NCBI GenBank assembly: GCA_023653075.1
Contig: JAMNXQ010000012.1
Span: forward strand, 1-44,802
Origin: Algoriphagus sp.
GTDB taxonomy: Bacteria; Bacteroidota; Bacteroidia; Cytophagales; Cyclobacteriaceae
DNA length: 44,802 bases
Reading direction: 5' to 3'
Shown: piece after piece, positions 1-8,183 of the stretch
How the letters are laid out: each line of letters starts with the position of its first letter
Position numbering within the stretch: the stretch's first letter is position 1
Notes under the pieces: model-generated
Told to the model about the DNA's origin: nothing
Database searches by the model: none
The model's input: only the letters and a program-made list of their open reading frames with translations
Position numbers and translations under genes: made by a program

Positions 1-206
1 AAAAAGACGCTGATTTATTCTTTTTGATCTGCGGTAGTTTTCTTCTAAAATCCGCGGGAAAGAAAATTCATGGTCTTTAAATCTCCATTGGATTGATTTT
101 TCTCACGCAGATTCGAAAGGAAAAAGACGCTGATTTATTCTTTTTGATCTGCGGTAGTTTTCTGGTAAAATCAGCGGAAAAGAAAATTTATTGTCTTTAA
201 ATCTCC
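1..206. repeat. Tandem 86-bp repeat with 120-bp offset
   Basis: The block at 1-86 recurs at 121-206 with a handful of substitutions, separated by a 34-bp spacer that contains the word CACGCAGATT. Both copies carry ACGCTGATTTATTC and GATCTGCGG, so each can partly fold on itself. The same CGCAGAT/CGCTGAT vocabulary returns around 36.2-36.6 kb and 40.0-40.15 kb, so this is a dispersed intergenic family in this genome. No gene is visible in 1-246; the stretch lies downstream of the ABC exporter gene. Confidence 0.85.
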
Positions 207-246
207 GCACCCCCAAGGAGTTGGCTCCACGGGAGCAGTTCCCAGC

Positions 247-2079
247 CTAGACCGACTGGATCGTGGAGAGTTTTTGGTAGAGGCCTTCTTGGGCGATCAA
301 CTCCGCATGGGTGCCTCGCTGCACAATTTTGGCTTTGTCGATCACCAAGATCTCATCCGCATGCTGGATGGTGCTCAAGCGGTGTGCGATGACTAGGGTG
401 GTCCGGCTGCTCATCAGCTTGGTGATGGCTTCCTGTACGAGCAGTTCAGATTCCGAATCCAGAGCAGAGGTGGCCTCATCCAAGATCAGCACGGGAGGAT
501 TCTTGAGCACTGCGCGCGCGATGCTTAGTCGCTGCCGCTGACCTCCTGAAAGTTTGGATCCCCGGTCGCCGATGTTGGTTTGGTATCCCTGTTCCAGTTT
601 GCTGATAAACTCATGGGCATTCGCAATTTTTGCCGCCTCCATGACCTGTGCCTCCGTGACTCCAGCTATGCCAAAGGCAATGTTGTTGAAGATCGTATCG
701 TTAAATAGGATGGATTCTTGGGTGACGATTCCCAGTTGGCTTCGCCAGGTGGCGGTGGCAATGTCTTTCAGGTCGATGCCATCCACCAAGATTTGGCCGG
801 AAATCGGATCATAAAATCGAGGAACCAAATCTGCTAAAGTAGATTTTCCTCCGCCCGAAGGACCTACGAGTGCGATGGTTTTCCCTTTTTCTAGGGTGAA
901 GCTGATTTGGTCCAGCACCTTATTTTCTCCGTAAGCAAAGCTCACATTCTTGTACTCGATTTGCTTGCTAAAGCCAGGGAATGGTTTTGGATTTGCTGGA
1001 GAAGGAAGTTGGTTGGTCGTGTCTACCACCTCAAAAATCCGGTCAGCAGAGGCAATACCCCGCTGGATGGTGGATACGGCACGGGATATTTCCTTGGCAG
1101 GATTGAGTACCTGGGTGAAGATGATGATGTAGGTGATGAAGTTGGAGGCAGAGAGTTCTGAATCCCCGCTCAATACCAGGTTGCCCCCATACAGGAGGAT
1201 ACCGGCCACTACACTTACCCCAAGGAATTGGGAGATGGGCCCTGCCAGTTCGTTTTTCCGAGCCATGCTGACGTTCACATCGGAGTAGTAGTCGGTCTCG
1301 GAATCAAATTTTCCTTGCACAAATTTTTCTCCATTGAAGGCTTTTACTACACGCATGCCGCCAAGCGTCTCGTCCAAGATGCTGACGATGCGACCCAGGG
1401 ATTGCTGGCTTTGGATGGCGGTTTTTTTGAGTCGCTTCGTTATGCCTCCGATAATTGCTCCTGAGATCGGAATGATCAGGATGGTAAAGAGGGTGAGGGG
1501 AACCGACATAAAAAAGAGGACCCCAAAATACAGGACGATGGTGGCGGGCTCCCGAAATAGGATGCGCAGGGACTGCACGATCGTGTTTTCCACCTCCTGA
1601 ATGTCATTCGTCATTTTGGAAAGGAGGTCCCCCTTCCGTTCGTTTGAAAAGTAGCCTAGGTGGAGGGCGCTTACTTTTTCAAAAATATCCATGCGCATCC
1701 CCTTGATCACCTGAGCACGCACTTGGGCCAGTACTACGCCGGAGAGGTAGGTAAACAGGTTGGAAAAGAATACTGATCCCACAATGATGGAACAGACGAA
1801 AAGTAAGGTGCCAAACTTTCCGTAGGATTCACTTACCTGTAAAAAGAGGTGATTGAACAGGGAAATGAAATAATCTAGGGAAAAGGTGAAGGTGGGTTGG
1901 CTTCGGAATTTTTCTAGGGCATCGGGAGCGACCTGCTCAAAAATCACATCAAAAAGTGGCTTGAGAAGGGTGAAGTTCATCAATCCAAAAATGATCGCCA
2001 ATAGGGTGTAACCGATGTAAATCGGAATAAATCTCCCATAAGGTCGGGCATAGGAAAGAATCCGAAGGTAAGTTTGCAT
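247..2079 (-). CDS. MsbA-like ABC exporter (fused permease-ATPase)
   Basis: A 610-residue half-transporter with an N-terminal six-helix type I exporter domain (about residues 15-340) and a C-terminal nucleotide-binding domain (about 370-605). The ATPase shows Walker A GPSGGGKST (406-414), signature LSGGQRQRLSIARA, and Walker B VLILDEATSALD followed by the switch histidine in VIAHRLS. This is the canonical layout and length of the MsbA/lipid-exporter family, which works as an inner-membrane homodimer that flips lipid A core or other amphipaths. Substrate cannot be read from sequence; MsbA versus a multidrug exporter remains open. It stands alone, with repeat-rich spacers on both sides and no obvious operon partner. 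Confidence 0.95.
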   Translation of the reverse strand: MQTYLRILSYARPYGRFIPIYIGYTLLAIIFGLMNFTLLKPLFDVIFEQVAPDALEKFRSQPTFTFSLDYFISLFNHLFLQVSESYGKFGTLLFVCSIIVGSVFFSNLFTYLSGVVLAQVRAQVIKGMRMDIFEKVSALHLGYFSNERKGDLLSKMTNDIQEVENTIVQSLRILFREPATIVLYFGVLFFMSVPLTLFTILIIPISGAIIGGITKRLKKTAIQSQQSLGRIVSILDETLGGMRVVKAFNGEKFVQGKFDSETDYYSDVNVSMARKNELAGPISQFLGVSVVAGILLYGGNLVLSGDSELSASNFITYIIIFTQVLNPAKEISRAVSTIQRGIASADRIFEVVDTTNQLPSPANPKPFPGFSKQIEYKNVSFAYGENKVLDQISFTLEKGKTIALVGPSGGGKSTLADLVPRFYDPISGQILVDGIDLKDIATATWRSQLGIVTQESILFNDTIFNNIAFGIAGVTEAQVMEAAKIANAHEFISKLEQGYQTNIGDRGSKLSGGQRQRLSIARAVLKNPPVLILDEATSALDSESELLVQEAITKLMSSRTTLVIAHRLSTIQHADEILVIDKAKIVQRGTHAELIAQEGLYQKLSTIQSV

Positions 2080-2480
2080 GGGGTGTACACTGATAAATCC
2101 GCCTGCAAGTTAGGGAAAATTTCACGTTGCGAAGCTTCCACCTTCTTTGGAGCCACGATGGGCATTATTTTACTTTTCTCTGTATCTGTTTGGTCATTAG
2201 ACCCGAATTAACTACGAGGGGGATTTTTATTGGGAATAGTCAAGGGTTCACGGTCCACAGACCACGGACCACAGCTGATTCTATTCCCAGTTGAAGTGAG
2301 CGTTCAAAATTTGGATGATAGATTCCATCCCACTTCAAGTGGCTGTCGACTGTCGACAGTGGACTGTTGACAGGTCCGAAGCCACGCGAAAGATTGCACA
2401 TAATTCCATTGCCATTTAACATAAGTTTAACCCAGGAAACTTTCCGAATCCGTATCTTTGAAAAAATTCTCTAATTCCCT
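2080..2480. other. Intergenic region with heptameric and inverted repeats
   Basis: A 401-bp spacer between two divergent genes. At 2246-2273 four near-identical heptamers run in a row (GTTCACG, GTCCACA, GACCACG, GACCACA). At 2343-2373 another run is built on GTCGACT, GTCGACA, GTGGACT and GTTGACA, again with a 7-bp period. Between them TTGAAGTG (2291-2298) faces CACTTCAA (about 2331-2338), and TGGGAATAG faces CTATTCCC, giving nested inverted repeats. No ORF of consequence is present. Confidence 0.8.
2453..2460 (+). promoter_or_regulatory. Candidate Bacteroidota -7 box (TATCTTTG)
   Basis: TATCTTTG matches the TAnnTTTG -7 consensus of the Bacteroidota housekeeping sigma factor and sits 20 bp before the phosphatase start codon. 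No convincing TTG -33 element is visible at the usual spacing, so the call rests on the -7 box and its position. Confidence 0.45.
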
Positions 2481-4112
2481 ATGAAACGATTCTTTTTAGG
2501 CATCCTTTTGGCCATTTCTATGGGCTCCGCTGCCATCGCGCAGCAAGCTCCCAAAAAGCCAAAGCTGGTGGTGGGCATTGTTGTCGACCAAATGCGTCAG
2601 GAATATTTGTACCGCTTTGCCGACCGCTTTGGTGAGGGTGGGTTCAAGCGGTTTACGCAACAGGGATTTATGATGACCAATGGGCATTACAACTACATTC
2701 CTACTTACACAGGACCTGGTCATGCCTCCGTTTATACAGGAGCAACACCGGCCACGCATGGGGTGATTGGCAACAATTGGTACGTGCCCTCTTTGAGAAA
2801 ATCGATTTATTGTGCAGAAGATTCCCTGGTAAGCAATGTGGGAGGAACTCCTGAAAATGGAAAGATTAGCCCTAGGAATTTGTTGACCACGACCATTACG
2901 GATGAGTTGCGACTTTCTACGGGGAAGCGTTCCAAGGTAGTGGGCATTGCCATCAAGGATCGAGGAGCAAGTTTCCCCGCAGGCCACACCGGAGATGCTT
3001 ACTGGTACGACGACGTGAATGGAGACTGGATGACTTCGACCTATTACCGACAGACCCTACCTACTTGGGTGACGAATTTTAATGTAAAAAAGCGTCCAGA
3101 TCACTACCTAAGTCAAACTTGGAAAACCCTTTTTCCGGTGGAAACTTATGTGAATAGCCTTCCGGATCACAACGAATTTGAGTCTCCCTTTATTGGCAAA
3201 GACAGTCCTAGCTTTCCCTACGATTTAGCGGCTTTGAAAGAAGCCAATGGAGGTTATGGTTTGGTGCCTTCCACTCCATTTGGCAATAGCCTCACCTTGG
3301 ATTTTGCGTATGCGGCCTTGGAAGGGGAAAAATTAGGTCAAGGGGAAGTGACTGATTTCCTCGCGATCAGTTTCTCTAGCCCAGATTACATTGGCCACCG
3401 ATTTGGGCCTTCTTCCATCGAAGTAGAGGACACTTACTTGCGATTGGATCGCGAACTAGCCCAGTTCTTTGCCCACCTCGATCAAAAGCTGGGCAAAGGC
3501 GAATACCTTGTCTTTATCTCAGCAGATCATGCCGTAGCAGATGTGCCGCAGTACATGTTGAGCGAGCGCATTCCTGCAGGAAATTTCAATTCGGGAATGG
3601 TTCAAGGGCAGTTGAAAGGCTTTGCGCAAGCCAAGTATGGGGAAGGAGAATGGATTCTTAATTTTTCCAATGAGCAGTTGTTCTTGAATCATGCCTTGAT
3701 CCAAGAGAAAAAAATGGATTTGGAACAGATCCAGCGAGACATCGCTCAGTTTGTCTTGGGATTTGCTGGCGTGAAGGAAGCCTACACGGCTGCAGATCTT
3801 CGTCGTCAGGAATTTACCAAGGCCCCGGCGCATCTCTTGCAGATGGGCTACAATCACAAAGCTTCTGGAGATGTATTGCTTGTCTTGGAGCCAGCCTGGC
3901 TGGTGGGTGGAAAGCGGGGAACCACCCACGGTTCGGGCTATTCCTACGATACCCATGTGCCGATTGCTTTTTACGGGTGGGGAATTAAGCCAGGAAAAAG
4001 TTCAGCCTACACCACTGTGACGGACATCGTTCCTACCCTTGCCAATTTGCTTCAAATCCGGATGCCGAATGGTACGACTGGTCAACCGATTCAAGCAGTA
4101 CTAGGAAATTAA
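2481..4112 (+). CDS. PafA-type alkaline phosphatase (secreted)
   Basis: A 543-residue alkaline-phosphatase-superfamily protein with a cleavable signal peptide (about 1-20, ending AIAQQ). The metal-site pattern of PafA is visible: VVDQMR near residue 35, the nucleophile threonine context YTGPGHASVYTG, NNWY, SSPDYIGH (Asp and His ligands), SADHAV (Asp-His pair) and THGSGYSYDTHVP (last His ligand). PafA enzymes are periplasmic, calcium-activated broad phosphomonoesterases that release phosphate from organic esters. Length and motif order fit the family. The gene is monocistronic, with a -7 box upstream and a strong terminator downstream. Closely related phosphodiesterases share the fold, but the Thr nucleophile and the lysine/arginine context favour a monoesterase. 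Confidence 0.93.
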   Translation: MKRFFLGILLAISMGSAAIAQQAPKKPKLVVGIVVDQMRQEYLYRFADRFGEGGFKRFTQQGFMMTNGHYNYIPTYTGPGHASVYTGATPATHGVIGNNWYVPSLRKSIYCAEDSLVSNVGGTPENGKISPRNLLTTTITDELRLSTGKRSKVVGIAIKDRGASFPAGHTGDAYWYDDVNGDWMTSTYYRQTLPTWVTNFNVKKRPDHYLSQTWKTLFPVETYVNSLPDHNEFESPFIGKDSPSFPYDLAALKEANGGYGLVPSTPFGNSLTLDFAYAALEGEKLGQGEVTDFLAISFSSPDYIGHRFGPSSIEVEDTYLRLDRELAQFFAHLDQKLGKGEYLVFISADHAVADVPQYMLSERIPAGNFNSGMVQGQLKGFAQAKYGEGEWILNFSNEQLFLNHALIQEKKMDLEQIQRDIAQFVLGFAGVKEAYTAADLRRQEFTKAPAHLLQMGYNHKASGDVLLVLEPAWLVGGKRGTTHGSGYSYDTHVPIAFYGWGIKPGKSSAYTTVTDIVPTLANLLQIRMPNGTTGQPIQAVLGN

Positions 4113-4136
4113 TTTTCAGAGCCATTCGTTTGGAGA

Positions 4137-4169
4137 AAGGGCTTCCTTAGACAAAGGAAGCCCTTTTTT
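4137..4169 (+). terminator. Rho-independent terminator of phosphatase gene
   Basis: A perfect 12-bp stem AAGGGCTTCCTT / AAGGAAGCCCTT with a short loop is followed by a T run, 25 bp past the phosphatase stop codon. Confidence 0.9.
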
Positions 4170-4273
4170 CTTCTCATTTTTTGAATATGGCCTGATTATT
4201 ACATACTGAAAATCAAGTATTTACTAGGATGATAAAATTTTTGTTTCTATTTTTAGTCAATACGTTTCTCAAA

Positions 4274-4684
4274 ATGCCCCATTCACACTCAAATATCTGG
4301 ACGCACCTCGTTCTATGGACCAAGGGTCATGCGCCGTTGATTACCTCTGAAATGGTGGGGTCGATCAAAAAAGTACTCGAAGAACTCCCCTTGGATTTTT
4401 ACGAGAAGCAAACTCACCTCAGCGTACTTCCCAATCACATTCACTTGTTGATCAAGCTTCCCGGGAATCTTTCGGTAGACCAGCTGGCACGTTACGTACA
4501 GCAGTTGATTTGCAAGAAGTTAGAGCAAGAGGGATTTGGAGATTGCCCCGAATGGGATGACGATTACTACGCGCACTCCGTTAGCCTCAACCGCCTTTCA
4601 ACAGAAAAGAGTTTATTGGACCGACAAGAATACAAGCACAAGGAAATCTCCTTGGAAGAGGAATTGAAATTTTTGGGCCTTTAA
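4274..4684 (+). CDS. IS200/RAYT-like Y1 transposase, probably inactive
   Basis: A 136-residue Y1-transposase-fold protein when read from the ATG at 4274; an upstream in-frame ATG at 4229 would add a hydrophobic extension untypical of the family. It keeps the family outline: THLVLWTKGHAPLI near the N-terminus, the HUH-type NHIHLLIKLP motif, then PEWDDDYYAHSVS and a C-terminal helix ending RQEYKHKEISLEEELKFL. In active IS200/IS605 and REP-associated (RAYT) enzymes the catalytic tyrosine sits just before the RQE/NQE motif (as in YIKNQEEHH). Here that slot reads SLLDRQEYKH, so the tyrosine appears to be replaced by leucine. This suggests a decayed or domesticated copy. No tnpB or insertion ends were recognised. 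Confidence 0.75.
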   Translation: MPHSHSNIWTHLVLWTKGHAPLITSEMVGSIKKVLEELPLDFYEKQTHLSVLPNHIHLLIKLPGNLSVDQLARYVQQLICKKLEQEGFGDCPEWDDDYYAHSVSLNRLSTEKSLLDRQEYKHKEISLEEELKFLGL

Positions 4685-4689
4685 TTTTG

Positions 4690-4709
4690 GCCTCACCCTC
4701 ACCCTCACC
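4690..4709. repeat. Short CTCACC microsatellite
   Basis: Three tandem copies of a 6-bp unit (CTCACC) between the transposase stop codon and the following terminator hairpin. Confidence 0.8.
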
Positions 4710-4714
4710 CATAA

Positions 4715-4740
4715 AAAAACCGGAGTTAACTCCGGTTTTT
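4715..4740. terminator. Bidirectional terminator between convergent genes
   Basis: The 11-bp stem AAAAACCGGAG / CTCCGGTTTTT with a TTAA loop carries T tracts on both strands. It sits between the transposase (+) and homogentisate dioxygenase (-) stops and can serve both. Confidence 0.88.
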
Positions 4741-4745
4741 GTTTT

Positions 4746-5909
4746 TTAGGTAGTCCAGCTCATGGGGTAATTTTTGTCTACAAATTCCAAGGCATCTGTG
4801 GTGATTTGAAGCGACCGGAAGGTATCCAGCATGACCGCATATTCATGGGTTTCCTTGGCTCCAATGGATTTTTCTACCGTTCCCGGATGTGGCCCATGGG
4901 GTAGGCCGCCCATGTGCAAGGTAAAGGAGCCTCGATCGATTCCTTTTCTGCTCATAAACTCCCCTTCGGCATAGTACAATACCTCGTCAGAGTCAATGTT
5001 GCTATGGTTGTAGGGTGCTGGAATGGACAAAGGATGGTAGTCAAACAAGCGAGGAACGAAGGAGCAAACTACAAAGCCCGAGGACTGGAAGGTCTGGTGT
5101 ACGGGAGGTGGCTGGTGGATTCTGCCCGTGATGGGTTCAAAGTCATGAATGGACAAGGCATAGGGGTAGAGGTAGCCGTCCCAACCCACGATGTCCAAGG
5201 GACTGTGGGCATAGTGGTAGGGGTGAAGCATGCCTTGCTTTTTGATTTGGATCAGGTAATCTCCCTTTTGCTCTTCCAGGTGAATCTCGTGTGGGGGGCG
5301 AATGTCTCGCTCGCAGTAGGGCGAATGCTCGAGCAGTTGACCCACTTCATTTCGATAGCGCTTCACCGTTTCGATAGGTCCCTGGGACTCCATGACCAAC
5401 AGGCGCAAAGGACCTTCTTCATTGAATTCAAATCGGTAGATGGTCGTTCTTGGGATGACGATGTAATCGCCTTTTTTGACTACTAGCTTCCCGAATTGGG
5501 AGTACATGACCCCTTCTCCATCGTGGATGTAAATCAGTTCGTCTCCATCTGCATTTTTGAAAAAATAATCCATTTTTCGTTGCTTCGGGGTGCAGATACC
5601 CATCATCACGTCGTTGTTGATCAGGAGCATGCGGCGGGCGCTGAGGTAATCCTCTCCGGTGATGCCTACACCTGAAGTTTTGAGGTGGGTTTGATTGAGC
5701 CCATGCGCATCGGCTGCCGTCCAACTGTAGGGGGTGGTCTTTCCGATGGATTTTACTTCATTGGGATTGTAGATGTGGTAGAGGTTGGAGTAGATTCCTG
5801 AGAAGCCCTTCGAGCTTACGAGCTCTTCTTTGTATAGGCTGCCATCCGGTTGGCGAAACTGGGTATGTCTTTTTGGAGGAATTTGTCCGAGTCGAACGTA
5901 GTATGCCAT
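4746..5909 (-). CDS. hmgA: Homogentisate 1,2-dioxygenase
   Basis: A 387-residue cytosolic enzyme when started at the ATG at 5907-5909 (MAYYVRLGQIPPKRHTQF), which matches the family N-terminus; a longer frame to 6032 would overlap the divergent promoter and was not used. Homogentisate dioxygenases open the ring of homogentisate to maleylacetoacetate in tyrosine and phenylalanine catabolism, using non-heme Fe(II). Diagnostic stretches are PHEIHLEEQKGDYLIQ, FVPRLFDYHPLSIPAPYNHS and NIDSDEVLYYAEGEFMSRKG, plus HMGGLPHGPHPG, which supply the expected iron-binding His/Glu environment. No hpd or fah gene is adjacent, so the pathway is split across the genome. It lies divergent to the GH16 gene. Confidence 0.93.
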   Translation of the reverse strand: MAYYVRLGQIPPKRHTQFRQPDGSLYKEELVSSKGFSGIYSNLYHIYNPNEVKSIGKTTPYSWTAADAHGLNQTHLKTSGVGITGEDYLSARRMLLINNDVMMGICTPKQRKMDYFFKNADGDELIYIHDGEGVMYSQFGKLVVKKGDYIVIPRTTIYRFEFNEEGPLRLLVMESQGPIETVKRYRNEVGQLLEHSPYCERDIRPPHEIHLEEQKGDYLIQIKKQGMLHPYHYAHSPLDIVGWDGYLYPYALSIHDFEPITGRIHQPPPVHQTFQSSGFVVCSFVPRLFDYHPLSIPAPYNHSNIDSDEVLYYAEGEFMSRKGIDRGSFTLHMGGLPHGPHPGTVEKSIGAKETHEYAVMLDTFRSLQITTDALEFVDKNYPMSWTT

Positions 5910-6017
5910 AATTTTGGGAGTATATTCGTTGCTAAAATAGGTGTTATCCTCGATTCTCAAGAGATAATTGCTCGTTTTTGTCAACCTAATCCCAGTCCAA
6001 AAAGTTTTTCTCCAGAT

Positions 6018-6827
6018 ATGAAAGTTGTTCACCTCTTGTCAATTGGTCTCCTACTCTCTTTTTCCAGTTATGCCCAAAACTCTACTCAAGGTGCCAAACT
6101 CCTTTGGTCGGATGAGTTTGAGCAAGACGGGCCACCTAATTCCAGCAAATGGAGCCTTGAAGTAGGAGATCACGGATGGGGCAATAACGAACTTCAACTC
6201 TATACTTCAGGGCAATTGAAGAATGCTCGTGTGCAGGGAGGTCTATTGCTGGTAGAAGCCCATGCGGATGCGAGTGTGCCCAAGGGCTATACCTCTGCCA
6301 AATTGGTATCCAAAGGAAAAGAATCCTGGCAATACGGGTATGTAGAAGTTCGTGCCAAGTTGCCTCAAGGACGCGGCACCTGGCCGGCGATTTGGATGCT
6401 TCCTGAGGAAGATCGATTTGGAGGCTGGCCAAAGAATGGAGAAATCGACATCATGGAGCATGTGGGCTATGACGCTGGAACTGTGCATGGGACGGTGCAT
6501 ACTGAAGCTTTCAACCACATGATTGGAACACAAAAAGGAGGGAAGTTGCTGGTTCCAGATTTTGCCACTGAATTCCATACCTATGCTGCGGATTGGAAGA
6601 AGGAGCAAATCGATTTTTACATGGATGGAAAGCTCTATTTCACTTTCAAAAACACAGGCAAGGATTACAAGGAATGGCCTTTTGACCAACCCTTTTACTT
6701 GATTCTCAACCTTGCTGTGGGAGGTAACTGGGGTGGAAAAGAGGGAGTGGATCCGGCTATTTGGCCACAGCGCATGGAAGTAGATTACGTGCGGGTGTAC
6801 AATCAAAATCCGAATCAAAATCCCTGA
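6018..6827 (+). CDS. Secreted GH16 endo-beta-glucanase (laminarinase-like)
   Basis: A 269-residue glycoside hydrolase family 16 protein starting at the ATG at 6018, which opens a clear signal peptide (MKVVHLLSIGLLLSFSSYAQ). The catalytic signature EIDIMEHVG (nucleophile and acid/base Glu flanking Asp) follows WPAIWMLPE, and the C-terminal strands YLILNLAVGGNWGG and MEVDYVRVYNQ are standard for the family. GH16 enzymes of this type cut beta-1,3 or mixed 1,3/1,4 glucans outside the cell. No T9SS sorting tail or carbohydrate-binding module follows, so it is probably periplasmic or freely secreted. There is no SusC/D pair beside it, so it is not part of a classical polysaccharide-utilisation locus here. 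Confidence 0.92.
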   Translation: MKVVHLLSIGLLLSFSSYAQNSTQGAKLLWSDEFEQDGPPNSSKWSLEVGDHGWGNNELQLYTSGQLKNARVQGGLLLVEAHADASVPKGYTSAKLVSKGKESWQYGYVEVRAKLPQGRGTWPAIWMLPEEDRFGGWPKNGEIDIMEHVGYDAGTVHGTVHTEAFNHMIGTQKGGKLLVPDFATEFHTYAADWKKEQIDFYMDGKLYFTFKNTGKDYKEWPFDQPFYLILNLAVGGNWGGKEGVDPAIWPQRMEVDYVRVYNQNPNQNP

Positions 6828-6906
6828 ACTTTGACTCAACTCCCTTGACAATTAGGTGGAGTCTAGTTTAATTGAATCCTACGACTAGTTAGAACTACTT
6901 ACTGCT

Positions 6907-7554
6907 ATGGCAATTTCCTATAAGAAACGAAAAATAACCGGCTTCCTGGTGATCGGGGTGCTCGTGGTGCTACTGTATGGAAAGAATCTATTGGAGCGCC
7001 AATCTTTTCGAAGTGTGAGCAGTACGTTATCCGATGTGTATGAGGATCGCTTGCTGGTGGAGAGCTATATTTTTCAGATCTCCGAAAAGTTATTTACGAT
7101 TCAAAAGTTGGTGGACCACTGTACCCTCAATTTCGATTACTCCCAGGCAGTGCTGGAGATCTCCAAGGAGGAGCAGGCGATATTGAAATTGGTGTCGGCA
7201 TTTGAGGCAACGCAGCTGACGGTGCAGGAGGCTACCTTATTGGCAGATTTCAAACGCATCATTGAGAAAGACCTGAGCATCAAAAGCTACCAATTGCTTT
7301 ACAATGATTCTACTGGAGTAAATGAGGCTCAAGTTAAGGTCTACGATCAAAAGATTGCCCGTGCCCAGCAAGACTTGGAGAAATTGAGTGCTATTCAGTT
7401 GGAGGAAGGAGAAAAATTGGTTTCCAAAGCAAAAACCTTGATCAACCGATCTCAAATCTGGGCGCAGTTTGAACTGGCCCTACTCCTAATTTTCATTTTG
7501 GTGATTTACATCTACATCTTCAAAAAGCCTGTTCAAGAGGAATTTGCGGAATAA
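6907..7554 (+). CDS. Two-TM helical protein, 4HB-MCP sensor-like
   Basis: A 215-residue protein with one membrane helix near the N-terminus (about 11-27), a long, mostly alpha-helical middle (about 28-185) and a second membrane helix (about 190-206), ending in a short charged tail. The layout resembles the periplasmic four-helix-bundle sensor module of methyl-accepting chemotaxis proteins and histidine kinases. The signalling part (HAMP, MCP or kinase) is absent because the gene stops nine residues after the second helix. It could be a stand-alone sensor or adaptor, or a membrane anchor. I do not recognise a specific family. It lies between the GH16 gene and a convergent operon. Confidence 0.7.
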   Translation: MAISYKKRKITGFLVIGVLVVLLYGKNLLERQSFRSVSSTLSDVYEDRLLVESYIFQISEKLFTIQKLVDHCTLNFDYSQAVLEISKEEQAILKLVSAFEATQLTVQEATLLADFKRIIEKDLSIKSYQLLYNDSTGVNEAQVKVYDQKIARAQQDLEKLSAIQLEEGEKLVSKAKTLINRSQIWAQFELALLLIFILVIYIYIFKKPVQEEFAE

Positions 7555-7560
7555 ACACCA

Positions 7561-7594
7561 AAAAAAACTGCCTGCCCTTTTGAAAGGCAGGCAG
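7561..7594 (-). terminator. Terminator of the dehydrogenase operon
   Basis: CTGCCTGCC and GGCAGGCAG form a 9-bp stem. On the minus strand it is followed by a seven-T tract (read as AAAAAAA at 7561-7567), so it mainly serves the minus-strand operon ending at 7611. Confidence 0.75.
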
Positions 7595-7610
7595 CAGATT
7601 GAAATTTAAA

Positions 7611-8171
7611 TTAAACCCAGGCTCGATCTCCTTTTTTGTAATCCAAGCAAGGATCAAAGCGTCCTGGTGTTTCTTGGTATCGAAGTGCTTGGGTAGCGCC
7701 AATTTCTGAGCTGAAATAACCCAGCACGGTCAAATCGCGAAGCATGTGGATGATTTCAGGTTGCTTTTCCTCTCCACTAGCTACATACTTTTGGTGCATT
7801 GCGTTGAGGAATGCCAAGCGATCTTCTGGAGTTCCTTCCATAAAGTCTACACTCTTTTCCGCTTTGAAATCAGTTCGGATGGTATTCAATCCGGTGATAA
7901 AGGTGGTTTGCTGGTCTGCATCGTAGCAATCCTTCACCATCATCTGCATAAACTCCCCGATTTTGGTAGCTTTTGCTCCCGGGGTATCTGTAGTAGGAAT
8001 GATGGTTTCTCCAATCTCATCCAAAAAGGCCAAATCTTCAGCGGTAAAGTTCAAATCTTTTAACTGTGAACCGGGCGCACATCCAGTTAGAAGTGCTGTT
8101 GAACCGATAAATGTTCCTCCCATTAGGAGTGCCACAGATTTTAGCGCGTCTCTTCTATTCATTAAAGTCAT
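7611..8171 (-). CDS. Gluconate 2-dehydrogenase subunit 3-like gamma subunit (Tat lipoprotein)
   Basis: A 186-residue small subunit of a GMC-type periplasmic dehydrogenase. The N-terminus has a twin-arginine signal (NRRDALKSVALLMGG) followed by a lipobox-like TALLTGC, so the mature protein is probably exported folded and lipid-anchored. The body (FLDEIGETIIPTTDTPGAKA, then FMQMMVKDCY) is typical of the gluconate 2-dehydrogenase subunit 3 family. In this family the small subunit carries the Tat signal and drags the signal-less catalytic subunit across the membrane. It is the last gene of a four-gene minus-strand operon and starts 12 bp after the GMC gene. A second possible start is at 8162 (MNRRD). 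Confidence 0.88.
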   Translation of the reverse strand: MTLMNRRDALKSVALLMGGTFIGSTALLTGCAPGSQLKDLNFTAEDLAFLDEIGETIIPTTDTPGAKATKIGEFMQMMVKDCYDADQQTTFITGLNTIRTDFKAEKSVDFMEGTPEDRLAFLNAMHQKYVASGEEKQPEIIHMLRDLTVLGYFSSEIGATQALRYQETPGRFDPCLDYKKGDRAWV

Positions 8172-8183
8172 GTTCTTGTCGGA

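Noticed and set aside
4229..4273. Longer N-terminus of the IS200-like protein
   Set aside because: The extra 15 residues are hydrophobic and have no counterpart in the family; the ATG at 4274 begins the conserved domain.
5910..6032. Extended N-terminus of homogentisate dioxygenase
   Set aside because: It would overlap the GH16 start region, and the family N-terminus aligns at the ATG at 5909.
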